From: Clostridiaceae bacterium
GTDB lineage: Bacteria > Bacillota > Clostridia > Lachnospirales > Lachnospiraceae
Reading direction: 5' to 3'
Length of the DNA: 64,000 nt
Assembly (NCBI GenBank): GCA_009911065.1
Contig: QXWR01000019.1
Coordinates: 1-64,000, forward strand
The notes under the pieces are model-generated. The model made no database searches. It was given only the letters and a program-made list of their open reading frames with translations, and was not told the DNA's origin. How positions within the stretch are numbered: the stretch's first letter is position 1; every line of letters begins with the position of its first letter. Below, piece by piece: positions 50,794-61,454 of this stretch. The position numbers were made by a program, and so were the translations under genes.

Positions 50794-51006
50794 TATTGCA
50801 ACAGAAACCGAAACCAAACCAAAACCGGAGCACAGATTATTAACAAATTGCCAAATTTTTATCTCTCTCGCTCCGGTTTCGGATTGCAAAAACCGGACGA
50901 AAAAAGATTCGAAACTTATATAAGGCATTCACAGAATATGCCTTGCATGTTCATGGACAAATCTCTCCCCACTGGCCTCAATTTTTTATTTTTCTGAAAC
51001 TGCCTC

Positions 51007-51035
51007 TTGCATTCTTCCTTCAAACCGACTATAAT
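51007..51035 (+). promoter_or_regulatory. Promoter of nrdD
   Basis: TTGCAT (51007-51012), 17-base spacer, TATAAT (51030-51035). Confidence 0.75.
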
Positions 51036-51046
51036 AGGAGTCGTCG

Positions 51047-51062
51047 TCACTATATCTTGTGT
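51047..51062 (+). promoter_or_regulatory. NrdR-like box
   Basis: TCACTATATCTTGTGT matches the NrdR consensus (acaCwAtATaTwGtgt) closely and covers the predicted start of transcription of nrdD. NrdR normally uses two boxes; a second is not clear here. Confidence 0.6.
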
Positions 51063-51119
51063 TTTTACCACAGGTAATAACAATTTATAGTAATATACGT
51101 TTTTATCCGGGAGGTTTAA

Positions 51120-53297
51120 ATGAGATTAAAGGTTATCAAACGAAACGGAGAGGAGGTTTCTTTTGAAATCTCCAAAATTAAAAATGCAATCACAAAGGCT
51201 AACCATGAGATCCCAAAGATCCATCAGCTAAATTCCTATCAGATTGACGCCATTGCCAATACCATTGAAAAACAGCTTTTGGAACTTCCCCATGCTGCCA
51301 ATGTTGAAGATATTCAGGATATGGTAGAAAAAGGGATTATGGAAATGCGCGGCTATGAAGTGGCTCAAAAGTACGTCCGCTATCGTTTCAAACGGGAGCT
51401 GGCCCGAAAAGCCAACACCACGGATAACGGAATCCTGTCCCTGATCGACCGGATGAACGAGGAAGTGAAACAGGAAAATTCCAACAAAAATCCGGTCATC
51501 AACTCCACACAGAGAGATTACATGGCCGGCGAAGTCAGCAAAGATCTGACCATGCGTCTTCTGCTGCCAGAGGAAGTAGTCCGTGCTCACAAGGAAGGCA
51601 TCATTCATTTCCATGATTCCGACTACTTTGCCCAGCGGGAGCACAACTGCGATTTGATTGATTTGGAGGACATGCTTCAAAATGGAACCGTAATCAGCGA
51701 AACCATGATTGAAAAGCCCCACTCCTTCTATACTGCCTGCAACATCACCACTCAGATTGTTGCCCAGGTGGCCAGCAACCAGTATGGAGGCCAGACCTTC
51801 ACCCTGTCCCATCTGGCCCCGTTTGTGGAGATCAGCCGGAAGAAAATCCGGGAAAACACCATTCGTCTCCGCCGGGAGATGAATGAGTCCATGGATGACA
51901 ATATCATCAGCCGGATTACGGAAGAGCAGTTAAAAGATGAGATTACCCGCGGAATCCAGACCATTCAGTATCAGCTCATTACCCTGATGACTTGCAATGG
52001 TCAGGCCCCCTTTGTGACAGTGTTTATGTACCTGGGGGAAGTTCCCGATGGACAGACCCGCAAAGATCTGGCCATGATTATTGAGGAAGTCATGCGTCAG
52101 AGAATGCAGGGTGTGAAAAATAAAAACGGCGTCTGGATTACCCCGGCTTTTCCAAAGCTTATCTATGTGCTGGATGAGGACAACATAACTCCCGACGCCC
52201 CTTACTGGTATCTGACTGAACTAGCTGCCCAGTGTACTGCCAAGCGGATGGTGCCAGATTATATTTCCGCCAAAGTGATGAAAGAGCTAAAGCGGGGCCA
52301 GGTTTATCCCTGTATGGGCTGCCGTTCCTTTTTGACGGTAGAAGATTCACAGAAGACCAAAGACGGTTCCCATAAGTTTTACGGGCGCTTCAATCAGGGC
52401 GTTGTGACCATTAACCTGGTGGATGTGGCATGTACTGCCGGAGGGGATATGGACCAGTTCTGGCAGGTCCTGGAGGAAAGGCTGGAACTGTGTCACCGGG
52501 CTTTGCGCTGCCGCCATGAAAGACTCCTTGGCACCCCCTCGGATGTAGCCCCGATTCTGTGGCAGAACGGCGCTCTGGCACGGCTGGAAAAGGGAGAGAA
52601 GATTGATCGCCTTCTCTATGACGGCTACTCTACCATTTCCTTAGGCTATGCAGGCTTATGTGAAATGACCATGCGCATGATGGGCAAGCCTCACACAGAC
52701 CAGGAAGCAAAAGAATTTGCCCTTAAAGTCATGCAGCGTCTTAACGATAAATGCGCTCAGTGGAAAGAAGCCGAGCATATCAGTTATTCTGTGTACGGCA
52801 CTCCCATGGAGTCCACCACCTACCGTTTTGCCAAATGCCTGCAGAAACGTTTTGGAATCCTGCCAGGGGTTACAGACAAAAACTATATTACCAACAGCTA
52901 TCATGTTCATGTGACAGAAGAAATCGACGCATTTGCCAAATTAAAATTTGAGGCGGAATTTCAGAGACTTTCTCCCGGCGGGGCTATCAGCTATGTGGAG
53001 GTCCCCAACATGCAGCACAACATTCCTGCCGTGTTAAGCGTCATGCAGTTTATTTACGACAACATCATGTACGCAGAGCTGAACACCAAAAGCGATTACT
53101 GCGAGTGCTGCGGTTTTGACGGGGAAATCCTGGTGCGGGAAGACGAATCCGGCAAACTGGTATGGGAATGCCCCAACTGCGGCAACCACGACCAGAACAA
53201 ACTGACCGTTGCCCGCCGCACCTGCGGATACATTGGCACTCAATTCTGGAATCAGGGACGCACCCAGGAAATCCGCGACCGGGTACTCCATTTGTAA
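51120..53297 (+). CDS. nrdD: Anaerobic ribonucleoside-triphosphate reductase
   Basis: A 725-aa class III reductase making dNTPs without oxygen through a glycyl radical. An N-terminal ATP-cone (about 3-95, VIKRNGEEVSFEISKIKNAI) senses ATP/dATP. The central barrel follows. A C-terminal zinc site has CECCGF and CPNCGNH. The radical loop is RRTCGYIG with G703. GGGAGG precedes ATG 51120. The activase nrdG, usually adjacent, is not next to it here. The NrdR-like box supports dNTP-linked control. Confidence 0.97.
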   Translation: MRLKVIKRNGEEVSFEISKIKNAITKANHEIPKIHQLNSYQIDAIANTIEKQLLELPHAANVEDIQDMVEKGIMEMRGYEVAQKYVRYRFKRELARKANTTDNGILSLIDRMNEEVKQENSNKNPVINSTQRDYMAGEVSKDLTMRLLLPEEVVRAHKEGIIHFHDSDYFAQREHNCDLIDLEDMLQNGTVISETMIEKPHSFYTACNITTQIVAQVASNQYGGQTFTLSHLAPFVEISRKKIRENTIRLRREMNESMDDNIISRITEEQLKDEITRGIQTIQYQLITLMTCNGQAPFVTVFMYLGEVPDGQTRKDLAMIIEEVMRQRMQGVKNKNGVWITPAFPKLIYVLDEDNITPDAPYWYLTELAAQCTAKRMVPDYISAKVMKELKRGQVYPCMGCRSFLTVEDSQKTKDGSHKFYGRFNQGVVTINLVDVACTAGGDMDQFWQVLEERLELCHRALRCRHERLLGTPSDVAPILWQNGALARLEKGEKIDRLLYDGYSTISLGYAGLCEMTMRMMGKPHTDQEAKEFALKVMQRLNDKCAQWKEAEHISYSVYGTPMESTTYRFAKCLQKRFGILPGVTDKNYITNSYHVHVTEEIDAFAKLKFEAEFQRLSPGGAISYVEVPNMQHNIPAVLSVMQFIYDNIMYAELNTKSDYCECCGFDGEILVREDESGKLVWECPNCGNHDQNKLTVARRTCGYIGTQFWNQGRTQEIRDRVLHL

Positions 53298-53317
53298 TAT
53301 ACAAAATTTCTTTTGCA

Positions 53318-53361
53318 AAAGGGGGGTCTGGACTGCATTATTTACAGTCCGGCGCCCCTTT
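53318..53361 (+). terminator. Hairpin after nrdD
   Basis: AAAGGGG pairs with CCCCTTT and GGACTG with CAGTCC inside it. The T-rich tail is weak. Lies 21 bases past the stop. Confidence 0.6.
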
Positions 53362-53476
53362 CGTGTACCATAACCATTTCCTCCATTTCTCCCCTTCCCC
53401 TTTCTCCACAAAGATGATATAATAAGAATACTTATCAACGAAAACACCCTGAATATCAGACAGGAGCAAGAACAAT

Positions 53477-56400
53477 ATGGAAAAATCCTTAATCTTTCAC
53501 ATACTGGAAATTCCAGAAGATTCCGATGAATCTACCATTAAGGCTGCTTATCGGAATCTTCTAAAAAACACCAATCCGGAAGATGACCCGGATGGTTTTA
53601 AACGTCTGCGCGAAGCATATGAAGGCGCTATTGCCTGGATTCGGCAGCCAAAACAAGAAGAACACAAAGAAAAAACAGAGATTGATTTGTGGGTTGACCG
53701 GATTGACCAAGTGTACAAAGACATCCGTCTCCGCCCCCAGCCTGCTTTGTGGAAGGAGATTTTATCAGACCCTCTCTGCGAGGACTTAGACACCTCCCTT
53801 CAGACCAGGGAAGCCCTGATGGTCTATTTGATGGATCACATTTATCTTCCCCAGCCTATCTGGAAGCTTCTGGACGAAACGTTTCAGATTATAGAAGATC
53901 AGGAAGCCCTGCGCCAGCAGTTTCCGGACAATTTTATGAATTATGTCGTGTACTACATAGAGAATCCTGAGGCTATGAATCTGGAGCTGTTTGAGATCCT
54001 GAACCAGGAACAGATGGACGGGGACAGCTATATCCGAAATTATTTGGATATCCGCAGACAGCTGGGCAGGCGGGAGATGGAAGGGTGCAATGCCAAACTG
54101 AATGATCTAGCTGCATTCCATCTCTACCACCCTTATGAGGACGCGGAAAGGCTACGGATTCTGACCGCTGCCATTGAGACCTTTCGGGAAGAAAAACTGG
54201 CACAGCCAGACGACCCAGAAAACAATGCCCGCATTCGGGCAGAGGCCGTTATCTGTGCCGCAATCTTAACAAAACCCAAGGATAAAGATGCCCTCGCCTT
54301 TTCCGACAGCCGGGACAGCGCATTGTTTCACACCCTTACAGATGCGGCCCGCATTTTGACCGAACGTCTCCTTAAAGACCCCAGAGAGGATGACTATGTT
54401 CTCCTCTATTGCGCCTATGCCTGGTGGTCCCTGGACAGACAAGAAGAGGCTTTCGCCCTGTGGCAGAAGCTTCTGGACCGTCTTCCTACACATTATATGG
54501 CAAAACTTGGGGTAGTCCGTTATCATATCAGCCAGAAAAATTACGATTTGGCAAAAGAACTGATGTTACAGCTGCTGGATATGGACAGCCAGGATGAAGA
54601 AGTCTTAGAACTTATGACCTATGTCAACAATGCTTTGATTGCAAATTACCAGGACAATTTAAACAAAAGTGACCTGGAAGAATCTCAGCGAAAAAATGAT
54701 ACCATTGAACTTGGCTGGTGCCTGTTCCAGAATGAGCGAGCCGAAGAAGCTGTATCTTTGCTGGAAGGTTTTCTTCCCGATGAGGACACGGAATATTCTT
54801 ATGAGAATCTGTATGGCCGCCTGCTGTACCGGGTGGACCGGTATCCGGATGCACTTCCTCACCTCCTTCGCTGGCTGGAATTGATCCGGCACACCATAGA
54901 TGATGGGTCCGAGGAAAACCGCAAGCGGATTTCCAGAGAATTTCAGGCATGCCATCTGTTAAGCGGATGCTACCATGAGCTGGAAGATAAAGAAAAATCC
55001 ATGGAATATGTAGAGACTGCTGCAAAAGTGGCTTCCAACCCCAGAGACAAGCTTGCCGCCATGCAGTACAAAGCTTATCTGCTGTTTCAATATAAAGAAT
55101 ATGAACGTTGTATTGATGCCTGTGATCAGGTGGTGGAACAGGATGACAACTACTATCCTGCTTACTTACAGCGCCAGGAAGCTGCCTACGAGCTGCGCAA
55201 AGGCCAACAAGTAGTAGATGATTATTACAGTGCCATCCGTATTTTCCCAGGACATTACAAGCCCTATCTGCTTGCTGCCCAGGTATTTTTCTACCATGAC
55301 CAGTTTCAGGATGCCAAAGGCGTTCTGGACCGGGCCAGAGAAAATCAGGTGGAATTTAGTCCCTGCCTGCGTCTGTATGAGGTGAAAATTCTCCGGAATC
55401 TGGCTGACAAACGGGAAGACCGGGATGCCCCTCTTTCCATTGCCACGGAACTTCTTGCAGAACATGACAATCCGGAGACGGATATTGAGGACCTGTCCGA
55501 AATCGAATTTGAGATCGGGCTGCTTCACTGGGATAATGATGATCTGGAAAACGCCCTGGAACACATAACCAAAGCAGTAGAACAAAATAAAGAGCGGATG
55601 CAGTACCGGTTAATCCGAGGGCATGTCTATCTGGATCACGGCCAATATAAGGCTGCTCTTGCAGATTATGCCGCAGCCCGCCAACAGTACGACGATTCTC
55701 CTGCCCTCCACTACAATATGGGACTTTGCCAGGAATCCCTTGGCATGACAAATCTCGCTATGGAATGTTTTCAGGAGACATTAAAATACAAGCCGATTTA
55801 CCGGGAAGCCTGTGAAAAACTGGCTGATTTCTACCGGGATCGGTATCAGGAAGGCAATGACCCAGAGGATTTTAAAAAAGCCATCTCCTACATGAACCGA
55901 CAGATTGAAGCCCGTCCCTCCTGCCATGACCTGGTTCACCGGGGCCTGTTCTATATGCACAACATGGATCTTAACGAAGCCATTCAGGACTTTGAAGAAG
56001 GTTTAAAATATGGACCGGACGAGTGGGTAATCTACAACAACCTGGGCTGCTGTTATGAGCGGATGGGCGATTTACAAAAAGCCATCTCCTATTTTAAAGA
56101 AGCCTTAAATCGCCTGGGGGACAAAAAAAGCCTGCTTCCCAACGGCAATCTAGCAGACTGTTATGAGGCTTTGGGGGATTATGCCGCTGCCATTGCATGT
56201 TACAAAAAGAACCTGGAACTAGAACCGGACAATCAGACCATTTTCAAAGAGCTGGGATTTTTATACCGGTACATGGGGGATTATAAGCAGGCATTAAGTT
56301 ATTTTCAAAAGGCCACAGACCAGGATGAATATTATTCCTGGATTGGTGATGTCCAATATTTGCAGGGACGAACCGGGCTGGCTGTGATTACCTACAAAAA

Positions 56401-56974
56401 GGGGATTCAGGCCGCTAAAAAGGACCAAAAAGCAAGTCGGCTCTCAGCTCTTGCCGACTACTATAAAGATCAGGCAATGGATTTTAAGAAAGCGGAAACC
56501 TATTTTTTAAAAGCCCTTGCCATTGAGACAGATGAAGACGAACTTCGCGAGCTGGAATGGAAACTGGCAGTCATTTGTTTCCGCATGGGCCATTTTAAGG
56601 ACGCTAAAATCCATGCCCAAAAGTCTCTGGAGCATTTTGCAAAAACCAAGTGGGCCTGCGAAGAACATTACCTTAACTATCGGCCTTACCGGCCTGCCCG
56701 TCTGATGCGTCATGGATGGCTCTACATCTGCCTTGGAGAGACAGAAAAAGGACTTAGCTTTCTTAGTCAGATGAACGAATGTCTGCGCTGCCGCCAGTGC
56801 CGTAATCAGACCTGCTTTGAAAGTTATCTTCATTTGGCCATGTACTACGAAGCAGTCGGCCAATATGACAAGGCCATTGCATACTATGAAAAATCCGTGG
56901 AGGCAAATCCAGTCGCCATTACGCCACGGGCTACTTTGGAACATTTAAAAAAGAAATTAGGAAAGAAAAAATAG
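53477..56974 (+). CDS. Giant J-like/TPR protein paired with an Hsp70
   Basis: An 1165-aa cytoplasmic protein. Residues 1-60 resemble a J domain ([20 protein letters not shown] ... LREAYEGAI), but the catalytic HPD loop reads NPED, so stimulation of an Hsp70 in the usual way is doubtful. From about 200 to the end are many TPR repeats in several blocks (for example [40 protein letters not shown]). A cysteine cluster C-x2-C-x2-C-x4-C lies at 1102-1113 and may bind metal. The next gene is HscC-like, 25 bases on, so this is probably its dedicated co-chaperone or client scaffold. Confidence 0.85.
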   Translation: MEKSLIFHILEIPEDSDESTIKAAYRNLLKNTNPEDDPDGFKRLREAYEGAIAWIRQPKQEEHKEKTEIDLWVDRIDQVYKDIRLRPQPALWKEILSDPLCEDLDTSLQTREALMVYLMDHIYLPQPIWKLLDETFQIIEDQEALRQQFPDNFMNYVVYYIENPEAMNLELFEILNQEQMDGDSYIRNYLDIRRQLGRREMEGCNAKLNDLAAFHLYHPYEDAERLRILTAAIETFREEKLAQPDDPENNARIRAEAVICAAILTKPKDKDALAFSDSRDSALFHTLTDAARILTERLLKDPREDDYVLLYCAYAWWSLDRQEEAFALWQKLLDRLPTHYMAKLGVVRYHISQKNYDLAKELMLQLLDMDSQDEEVLELMTYVNNALIANYQDNLNKSDLEESQRKNDTIELGWCLFQNERAEEAVSLLEGFLPDEDTEYSYENLYGRLLYRVDRYPDALPHLLRWLELIRHTIDDGSEENRKRISREFQACHLLSGCYHELEDKEKSMEYVETAAKVASNPRDKLAAMQYKAYLLFQYKEYERCIDACDQVVEQDDNYYPAYLQRQEAAYELRKGQQVVDDYYSAIRIFPGHYKPYLLAAQVFFYHDQFQDAKGVLDRARENQVEFSPCLRLYEVKILRNLADKREDRDAPLSIATELLAEHDNPETDIEDLSEIEFEIGLLHWDNDDLENALEHITKAVEQNKERMQYRLIRGHVYLDHGQYKAALADYAAARQQYDDSPALHYNMGLCQESLGMTNLAMECFQETLKYKPIYREACEKLADFYRDRYQEGNDPEDFKKAISYMNRQIEARPSCHDLVHRGLFYMHNMDLNEAIQDFEEGLKYGPDEWVIYNNLGCCYERMGDLQKAISYFKEALNRLGDKKSLLPNGNLADCYEALGDYAAAIACYKKNLELEPDNQTIFKELGFLYRYMGDYKQALSYFQKATDQDEYYSWIGDVQYLQGRTGLAVITYKKGIQAAKKDQKASRLSALADYYKDQAMDFKKAETYFLKALAIETDEDELRELEWKLAVICFRMGHFKDAKIHAQKSLEHFAKTKWACEEHYLNYRPYRPARLMRHGWLYICLGETEKGLSFLSQMNECLRCRQCRNQTCFESYLHLAMYYEAVGQYDKAIAYYEKSVEANPVAITPRATLEHLKKKLGKKK

Positions 56975-56999
56975 ACTTACTTACAAGAAAGGCACATAT

Positions 57000-58691
57000 A
57001 TGATTATTGGAATTGACCTTGGAACCACCAACAGTCTGGTGGCCTATTTTACGGAGGAAGGGCCGAAAATCATCCCCAATCGGCTCGGCAAGCATCTGAC
57101 TCCATCTGTGGTCAGCATTGACGAGGAAGAGCAGGTTTATGTGGGGGAACTGGCAGTGGAACGGGGACTTCTTTACCCCAACAGCGCTGCCGCTGTGTTC
57201 AAACGGGATATGGGAAGCAAGCGGCAGTTTCAGCTTCTTCACAAAACGTTTCTGGCAGAAGAACTGTCTGCTTTGGTGTTAAAGGTTCTCAAAGAGGATG
57301 CGGAAAACTATTTAGGTGAGGAAGTGACGGAAGCAGTTATCAGCGTTCCCGCCTACTTTAACGACCAGCGCCGCAAGGCAACAAAGCGGGCTGGGGAGAT
57401 GGCCGGACTTAAAGTGGAACGGATTATCAGCGAACCTACTGCAGCTGCTATTGCTTACGGCCTGTATCAGAACAAAGAGTCTGCCCGGTTTTTAGTCTTT
57501 GACCTGGGAGGCGGTACTTTTGACGTATCCATATTGGAACTGATTGACACCATTTTGGAAGTGCGGGCTGTGGCCGGAGACAATTTCCTGGGAGGCGAGG
57601 ATTTTACCGCTGTTTTGGAAGGGATGTTTTTTGAAAAATATCCCCAGCTGGACCGGCTCTCTTTAAGCGAAAAGGTCCTGCGCCACATTCACAAACAGGC
57701 AGAGCAATGCAAGCTAGGCTTTTCTGACAAGCGGGTGTCTTCTATGAACTGCAAAATCAATGATGAGATCTTTGATTTCGAAGTGGACTTAACCAAATAT
57801 GAGGAAGCCTGCAGCGACTTATTGGAGCGCATCCGCAAACCAGTAAAACGAAGTCTTGCTGATGCCCATGTACGGTTATCAGACATTGACAAGGTAGTTT
57901 TAGTAGGCGGCGCTACCAAAAGCCCCATAATCCGCCGCTTTGTCAGCAAGCTCTTTAAGATGCTTCCAGACACCAACATTAACCCAGATGAGGCTGTAGC
58001 TTTAGGAGCTGCCATTCAGGGCGCTATGAAAGAGCGGAAAGATGCCATTAAGGAAGTAATCCTGACGGATGTATGCCCCTTTACCCTGGGAACTGAGGTG
58101 GTGCGGGAATGGGATGAAAACCGTTTCGAAAACGGAGTTTTCTGCCCAATCATTGACCGCAATACGGTCATTCCTGCCAGCCGCACAGAACGGCTTTACA
58201 CAGTCCGGGACAATCAAAATAAAATCCGCGTCAACGTTCTTCAAGGAGAAAGCCGTTTTGCCGCCAACAACCTGTCCTTAGGGGAACTGCTCATTGACAT
58301 TCCCGCTGCCAAGGCCGGTGAAGAGGCAGTGGACGTAACCTATACCTATGACATTAACTCTCTGCTGGAAGTAGAAGTAAAAGTAGTCTCCACTCAGAAA
58401 ATTATGAAAAAAGTCTTTTTTGGCAGGGATGTGGATATGACTCCGGAGGAGATTGAAGAGAGACTGAAAACCCTCTCCTACTTAAAAATCCACCCCAGAG
58501 ACCGGGAGGAAAACAAGTATCTTTTGCTGCGGGGAGAACGAATCTATGAAGAAAGCCTGGGTGAGGACCGTCTCTTTGTAGAATCCGCCATCCGGAAATT
58601 TGAAAAAGCCTTGAATACCTACGATCAGGGCATAATCGAGGAAGCCAAAACAGCATTCAAAGAGTTTCTGGAAATGATGGATGATTCCTAA
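57000..58691 (+). CDS. HscC-like Hsp70 chaperone
   Basis: A 563-aa Hsp70, shorter than DnaK (~610-640) and typical of HscC. ATPase domain with [44 protein letters not shown] and [12 protein letters not shown]. Substrate domain from about 380, with a shortened helical lid ending in charged residues. Start ATG 57000 follows AAGAAAGG. Coupled with the J-like TPR gene. Probably a specialised chaperone rather than the general one; the client is unknown. Confidence 0.9.
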   Translation: MIIGIDLGTTNSLVAYFTEEGPKIIPNRLGKHLTPSVVSIDEEEQVYVGELAVERGLLYPNSAAAVFKRDMGSKRQFQLLHKTFLAEELSALVLKVLKEDAENYLGEEVTEAVISVPAYFNDQRRKATKRAGEMAGLKVERIISEPTAAAIAYGLYQNKESARFLVFDLGGGTFDVSILELIDTILEVRAVAGDNFLGGEDFTAVLEGMFFEKYPQLDRLSLSEKVLRHIHKQAEQCKLGFSDKRVSSMNCKINDEIFDFEVDLTKYEEACSDLLERIRKPVKRSLADAHVRLSDIDKVVLVGGATKSPIIRRFVSKLFKMLPDTNINPDEAVALGAAIQGAMKERKDAIKEVILTDVCPFTLGTEVVREWDENRFENGVFCPIIDRNTVIPASRTERLYTVRDNQNKIRVNVLQGESRFAANNLSLGELLIDIPAAKAGEEAVDVTYTYDINSLLEVEVKVVSTQKIMKKVFFGRDVDMTPEEIEERLKTLSYLKIHPRDREENKYLLLRGERIYEESLGEDRLFVESAIRKFEKALNTYDQGIIEEAKTAFKEFLEMMDDS

Positions 58692-58724
58692 TCACGAATC
58701 TCCCATCTATCCTTTTTCTCACTC

Positions 58725-58797
58725 AAAAAAGTCCGTCTGGGAGAGAAAAGAGAATCGTTTACAACCAATTCTCTCTTCTCTCCCGGACGGACTTTTA
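58725..58797. terminator. Long bidirectional terminator
   Basis: AAAGTCCGTCTGGGAGAG and its complement (CTCTCCCGGACGGACTTT) form a stem that continues with GAGAAT/ATTCTC. T-runs flank both sides. Separates the HscC-like and ackA genes, which converge. Confidence 0.85.
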
Positions 58798-58810
58798 TTT
58801 TATATTTGAC

Positions 58811-60022
58811 TTATCTTTCCTTTATAACCTCTCCGGCAACTGCCGCTGCCTCTCTGGCGATCTCCAGCTCTTCATTGGTGCGGACCACCAGCACATTTAC
58901 TTTTGACGTTCCGTCTGAGATTCGAAAAGCCTCTCCCTGGTCTCGGTTTCTCACCTCATCAATGGTAATTCCCAAAAATTCCAGATAGTCGCAGATCTCC
59001 TGGCGAATATCAGAATCATTCTCTCCCACTCCGGCTGTAAACACAATATTATCTACCCCGTTCATGGCCGCGGCATAGCTTCCCACATATTTGGCCACCT
59101 TGTAGGCAAAAATCTCTCTGGCCAAAGCCGCCTTTTCATTATACTTAATCTGTGCATCTTTCAGCTCTCTAAAATCGCTGGAAAAATTCTTGGAAATCCC
59201 CAAAACTCCTGACTCCTGATTTAAAATAGCCATAATCTGAGGAAAATCCAGATTCTCCTTTTTTGCCAGAAATTCTAATGCCCCTGGGTCCACATCGCCG
59301 CACCGGGTTCCCATCACCAGCCCCTCAAGGGGAGTAAATCCCATAGAATTGTCAACAACTCTTCCATATTTTACTGCGCTAATGCTGGCTCCATTTCCCA
59401 AATGACACACAATGGTCTTCACCTGTCTGGGGTCTTGTCCCAAAAACTCCGCTGCCCGCAAAGAGACATATTTATGACTAATCCCATGAAATCCATAACG
59501 GCGCACCTTATACTTCTCATAATATCGGTAAGGCAATCCATACAAAAACGCTTTGGGTTCCATGGTCTGATTAAAAGCCGTGTCAAAAACTCCCACCATA
59601 AGAGTATCTGGCATCAACTTTTTACATGCCTCCACCCCTACCAGATTGGCTGGATTGTGCAAAGGCGCCAGATCATTGCACTCTGTCATGGCCTGAATCA
59701 CTTCCTCATTGATGACCACAGAGCCAGTAAACTTCTCTCCCCCGTGGACCAGCCGGTGTCCGATCACATCAATCTCGCTGAAATCTGCAATCACCCCCTG
59801 TTTCGGATCTGCCAGCATATCCAACAAAGTGTGTACTGCCTGAGTGTGGTTCTCCATGGTTACTGGTTCCTTTATGGAAATACCAGAAGCCGTTCGATAA
59901 GTAAAACTGCCGTCAATGCCGATCCGCTCACACAGCCCCTTTGCCAAAACTTCCTCCTTTTTGGAATCAATTACCTGAAATTTCAGGGAAGAGCTGCCGC
60001 TGTTGATCACTAATATTTTCAT
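58811..60022 (-). CDS. ackA: Acetate kinase
   Basis: A 403-aa kinase forming ATP and acetate from acetyl phosphate. Seen: MKILVINSGSSSLKFQVID, GHRLVHGGEKF, VFDTAFNQTM, HLGNGASI, MGTRCGDVDPG and VFTAGVGEN. Normal length, all motifs intact. AAGGAG precedes ATG 60022. The usual partner pta is not adjacent. Central to fermentative energy yield. Confidence 0.98.
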   Translation of the reverse strand: MKILVINSGSSSLKFQVIDSKKEEVLAKGLCERIGIDGSFTYRTASGISIKEPVTMENHTQAVHTLLDMLADPKQGVIADFSEIDVIGHRLVHGGEKFTGSVVINEEVIQAMTECNDLAPLHNPANLVGVEACKKLMPDTLMVGVFDTAFNQTMEPKAFLYGLPYRYYEKYKVRRYGFHGISHKYVSLRAAEFLGQDPRQVKTIVCHLGNGASISAVKYGRVVDNSMGFTPLEGLVMGTRCGDVDPGALEFLAKKENLDFPQIMAILNQESGVLGISKNFSSDFRELKDAQIKYNEKAALAREIFAYKVAKYVGSYAAAMNGVDNIVFTAGVGENDSDIRQEICDYLEFLGITIDEVRNRDQGEAFRISDGTSKVNVLVVRTNEELEIAREAAAVAGEVIKER

Positions 60023-60125
60023 AAAAATGGTTTTCTCCTTTTGTTCTTGGGTATATTTATTCTATCACAGACCACCTTGGCTTTCAAGAAAGAAACGTTA
60101 CTGTAAAAGAATCTCTATTTTCCTC

Positions 60126-60154
60126 TTGCCATCTAGTATTAAAAACTATATAAT
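60126..60154 (+). promoter_or_regulatory. Promoter of the DUF1836 gene
   Basis: TTGCCA (60126-60131), 17-base spacer, TATAAT (60149-60154). Confidence 0.65.
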
Positions 60155-60172
60155 AAAGTCAGAGGTGACAAA

Positions 60173-60808
60173 ATGAAGAAAAACGAGGAACTATTGACAA
60201 ATATCCTGGCAAGGCTGGACAACCTGTCCTACATCAAACTGGATAAAATACCGGAAATTGATCTTTACATGGATCAGGTGACATCTTTTATGGAGGACCA
60301 TTTACAAAAGACCAAACGAAACCCAGAGGACAAGGCGCTGACCAAAACCATGATCAACAATTATGCCAAAAACCGCCTTCTGCCTCCTCCTGTGAAAAAG
60401 AAGTACTCAAGAGAACATATTCTGCTTCTGCTCTTTATCTACTATTATAAGAATCTTCTTTCCTTCAGTGATATTGAGCAGCTGTTTGGCCCTATTACGG
60501 AAAAGTATTTTGGTTCTGACTCCAAGCTGTCCCTAAGCCATATTTACGAAGAAGTATTTGCCTTGGAGAACAATCAGATGGAACGGTTAAAGGAAGACAC
60601 CCTGGCCAAATTTAATGCCGCCAAATCCACCTTTGGAGACATTGATGAGGAAGAACGGGAATATCTTCAACTGTTTGCCTTTATCAGCGAATTGTCCTTT
60701 GATGTATATTTGAAAAAACAGATGATTGAAATTTTAATTGACCAGCTGCGGGAAGAAACTTCCGAAACAAAAAATGGAAAAAAGAAAAAAGAGAAAACCA
60801 ATGGATGA
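60173..60808 (+). CDS. DUF1836 protein
   Basis: A 211-aa cytoplasmic protein. A helix-turn-helix-like N-terminal region (ALTKTMINNYAKNRLLPPPV then KKYSREHILLLLFIYYYKNL) is typical of DUF1836 and resembles MerR-type DNA binding. The C-terminal half is helical and acidic and ends in a Lys-rich tail. AGAGGTG lies before ATG 60173. Likely a transcription regulator; target unknown. Stands alone. Confidence 0.85.
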   Translation: MKKNEELLTNILARLDNLSYIKLDKIPEIDLYMDQVTSFMEDHLQKTKRNPEDKALTKTMINNYAKNRLLPPPVKKKYSREHILLLLFIYYYKNLLSFSDIEQLFGPITEKYFGSDSKLSLSHIYEEVFALENNQMERLKEDTLAKFNAAKSTFGDIDEEEREYLQLFAFISELSFDVYLKKQMIEILIDQLREETSETKNGKKKKEKTNG

Positions 60809-60811
60809 CAG

Positions 60812-60901
60812 ACAAACCGGCAGACTGCCTTCGAGTACTTCGCTGCATTCATCTTGAAGTACTCGAGCGTGTCTGCCAGAAAGCAATTTTCAGACACACT
60901 C
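60812..60901. repeat. Dispersed hairpin repeat with adjoining palindrome
   Basis: CGAGTACTTC and GAAGTACTCG pair perfectly (60834-60866), then GAG-c-GTGTCTG pairs with CAGACAC-a-CTC (60865-60901) around CCAGAAAGCAATTTT. The latter is the best copy of the dispersed repeat seen also near 3029, 30803 and 61334. Confidence 0.7.
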
Positions 60902-60966
60902 TTAAACCCAGCCTGCCAGTTTTATCTAAGAAACTACAGTGAAGGAAATCATTTTTCAGATCGATT

Positions 60967-61263
60967 CTAACCTTCTTCCTTCACCAATCGGGCAAATACC
61001 ATATCGTATCCATCGTTTCCGTAATTTAGAGAACGGTTTACCCTGCTGATGGTTGCAGTAGATGCACCTGTCTTCTCTGCAATATCCAGATAGGTGCGCT
61101 TCTCCCGAAGCATCTTGGCTACCTCATAGCGCTGAGATAAAGACAAAAGTTCATTTACTGTACACACATCTTCAAAAAACGCATAACACTCTTCTGGCGT
61201 TTCCAATGTCAGAATCGCCTGAAACAGGTGGTCCACTGCGTCTGTCTTGATTTTCTTATTCAT
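60967..61263 (-). CDS. YerC/YecD family TrpR-like regulator
   Basis: A 98-aa protein of the TrpR-related YerC group. Helical, with LSLSQRYEVAKMLREKRTYL and a helix-turn-helix DIAEKTGASTATISRVNRSL, then the typical end NYGNDGYDMVFAR. GGGGGAG lies before ATG 61263. Likely a small DNA-binding repressor; ligand and targets unknown. Confidence 0.93.
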   Translation of the reverse strand: MNKKIKTDAVDHLFQAILTLETPEECYAFFEDVCTVNELLSLSQRYEVAKMLREKRTYLDIAEKTGASTATISRVNRSLNYGNDGYDMVFARLVKEEG

Positions 61264-61333
61264 TACAGACTCCCCCTCTTATTCATAACCGAGAGCTTTG
61301 TGCAGCTCACTCCTTTCAAACACACTCCAGCGC

Positions 61334-61366
61334 GTGTCTGACGGAAAGCAGTTTTCAAACTCACTC
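61334..61366. repeat. Dispersed hairpin repeat, diverged copy
   Basis: GTGTCTGACGGAAAGCAGTT followed by TTCAAACTCACTC matches the 60865 copy at most positions; the right arm is worn (CAAACTC for CAGACAC). Intergenic, upstream of YerC. Confidence 0.55.
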
Positions 61367-61454
61367 TAGTTTAGCACAGTAAATTTATAAAGTCCATACC
61401 TGTTTTTATGTTTTTCCAAAACAGAGTGAAATCCATTACCATTTAAAAAATCAT

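Larger units (their letters stand above)
50794..51119. other. Intergenic region upstream of nrdD
   Basis: Contains an inverted repeat AAACCGGAGC / GCTCCGGTTT (about 50822-50880, long loop) after the DUF362 gene, then the nrdD promoter (51007-51035) and NrdR-like box (51047-51062). Nothing coding. Confidence 0.6.
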
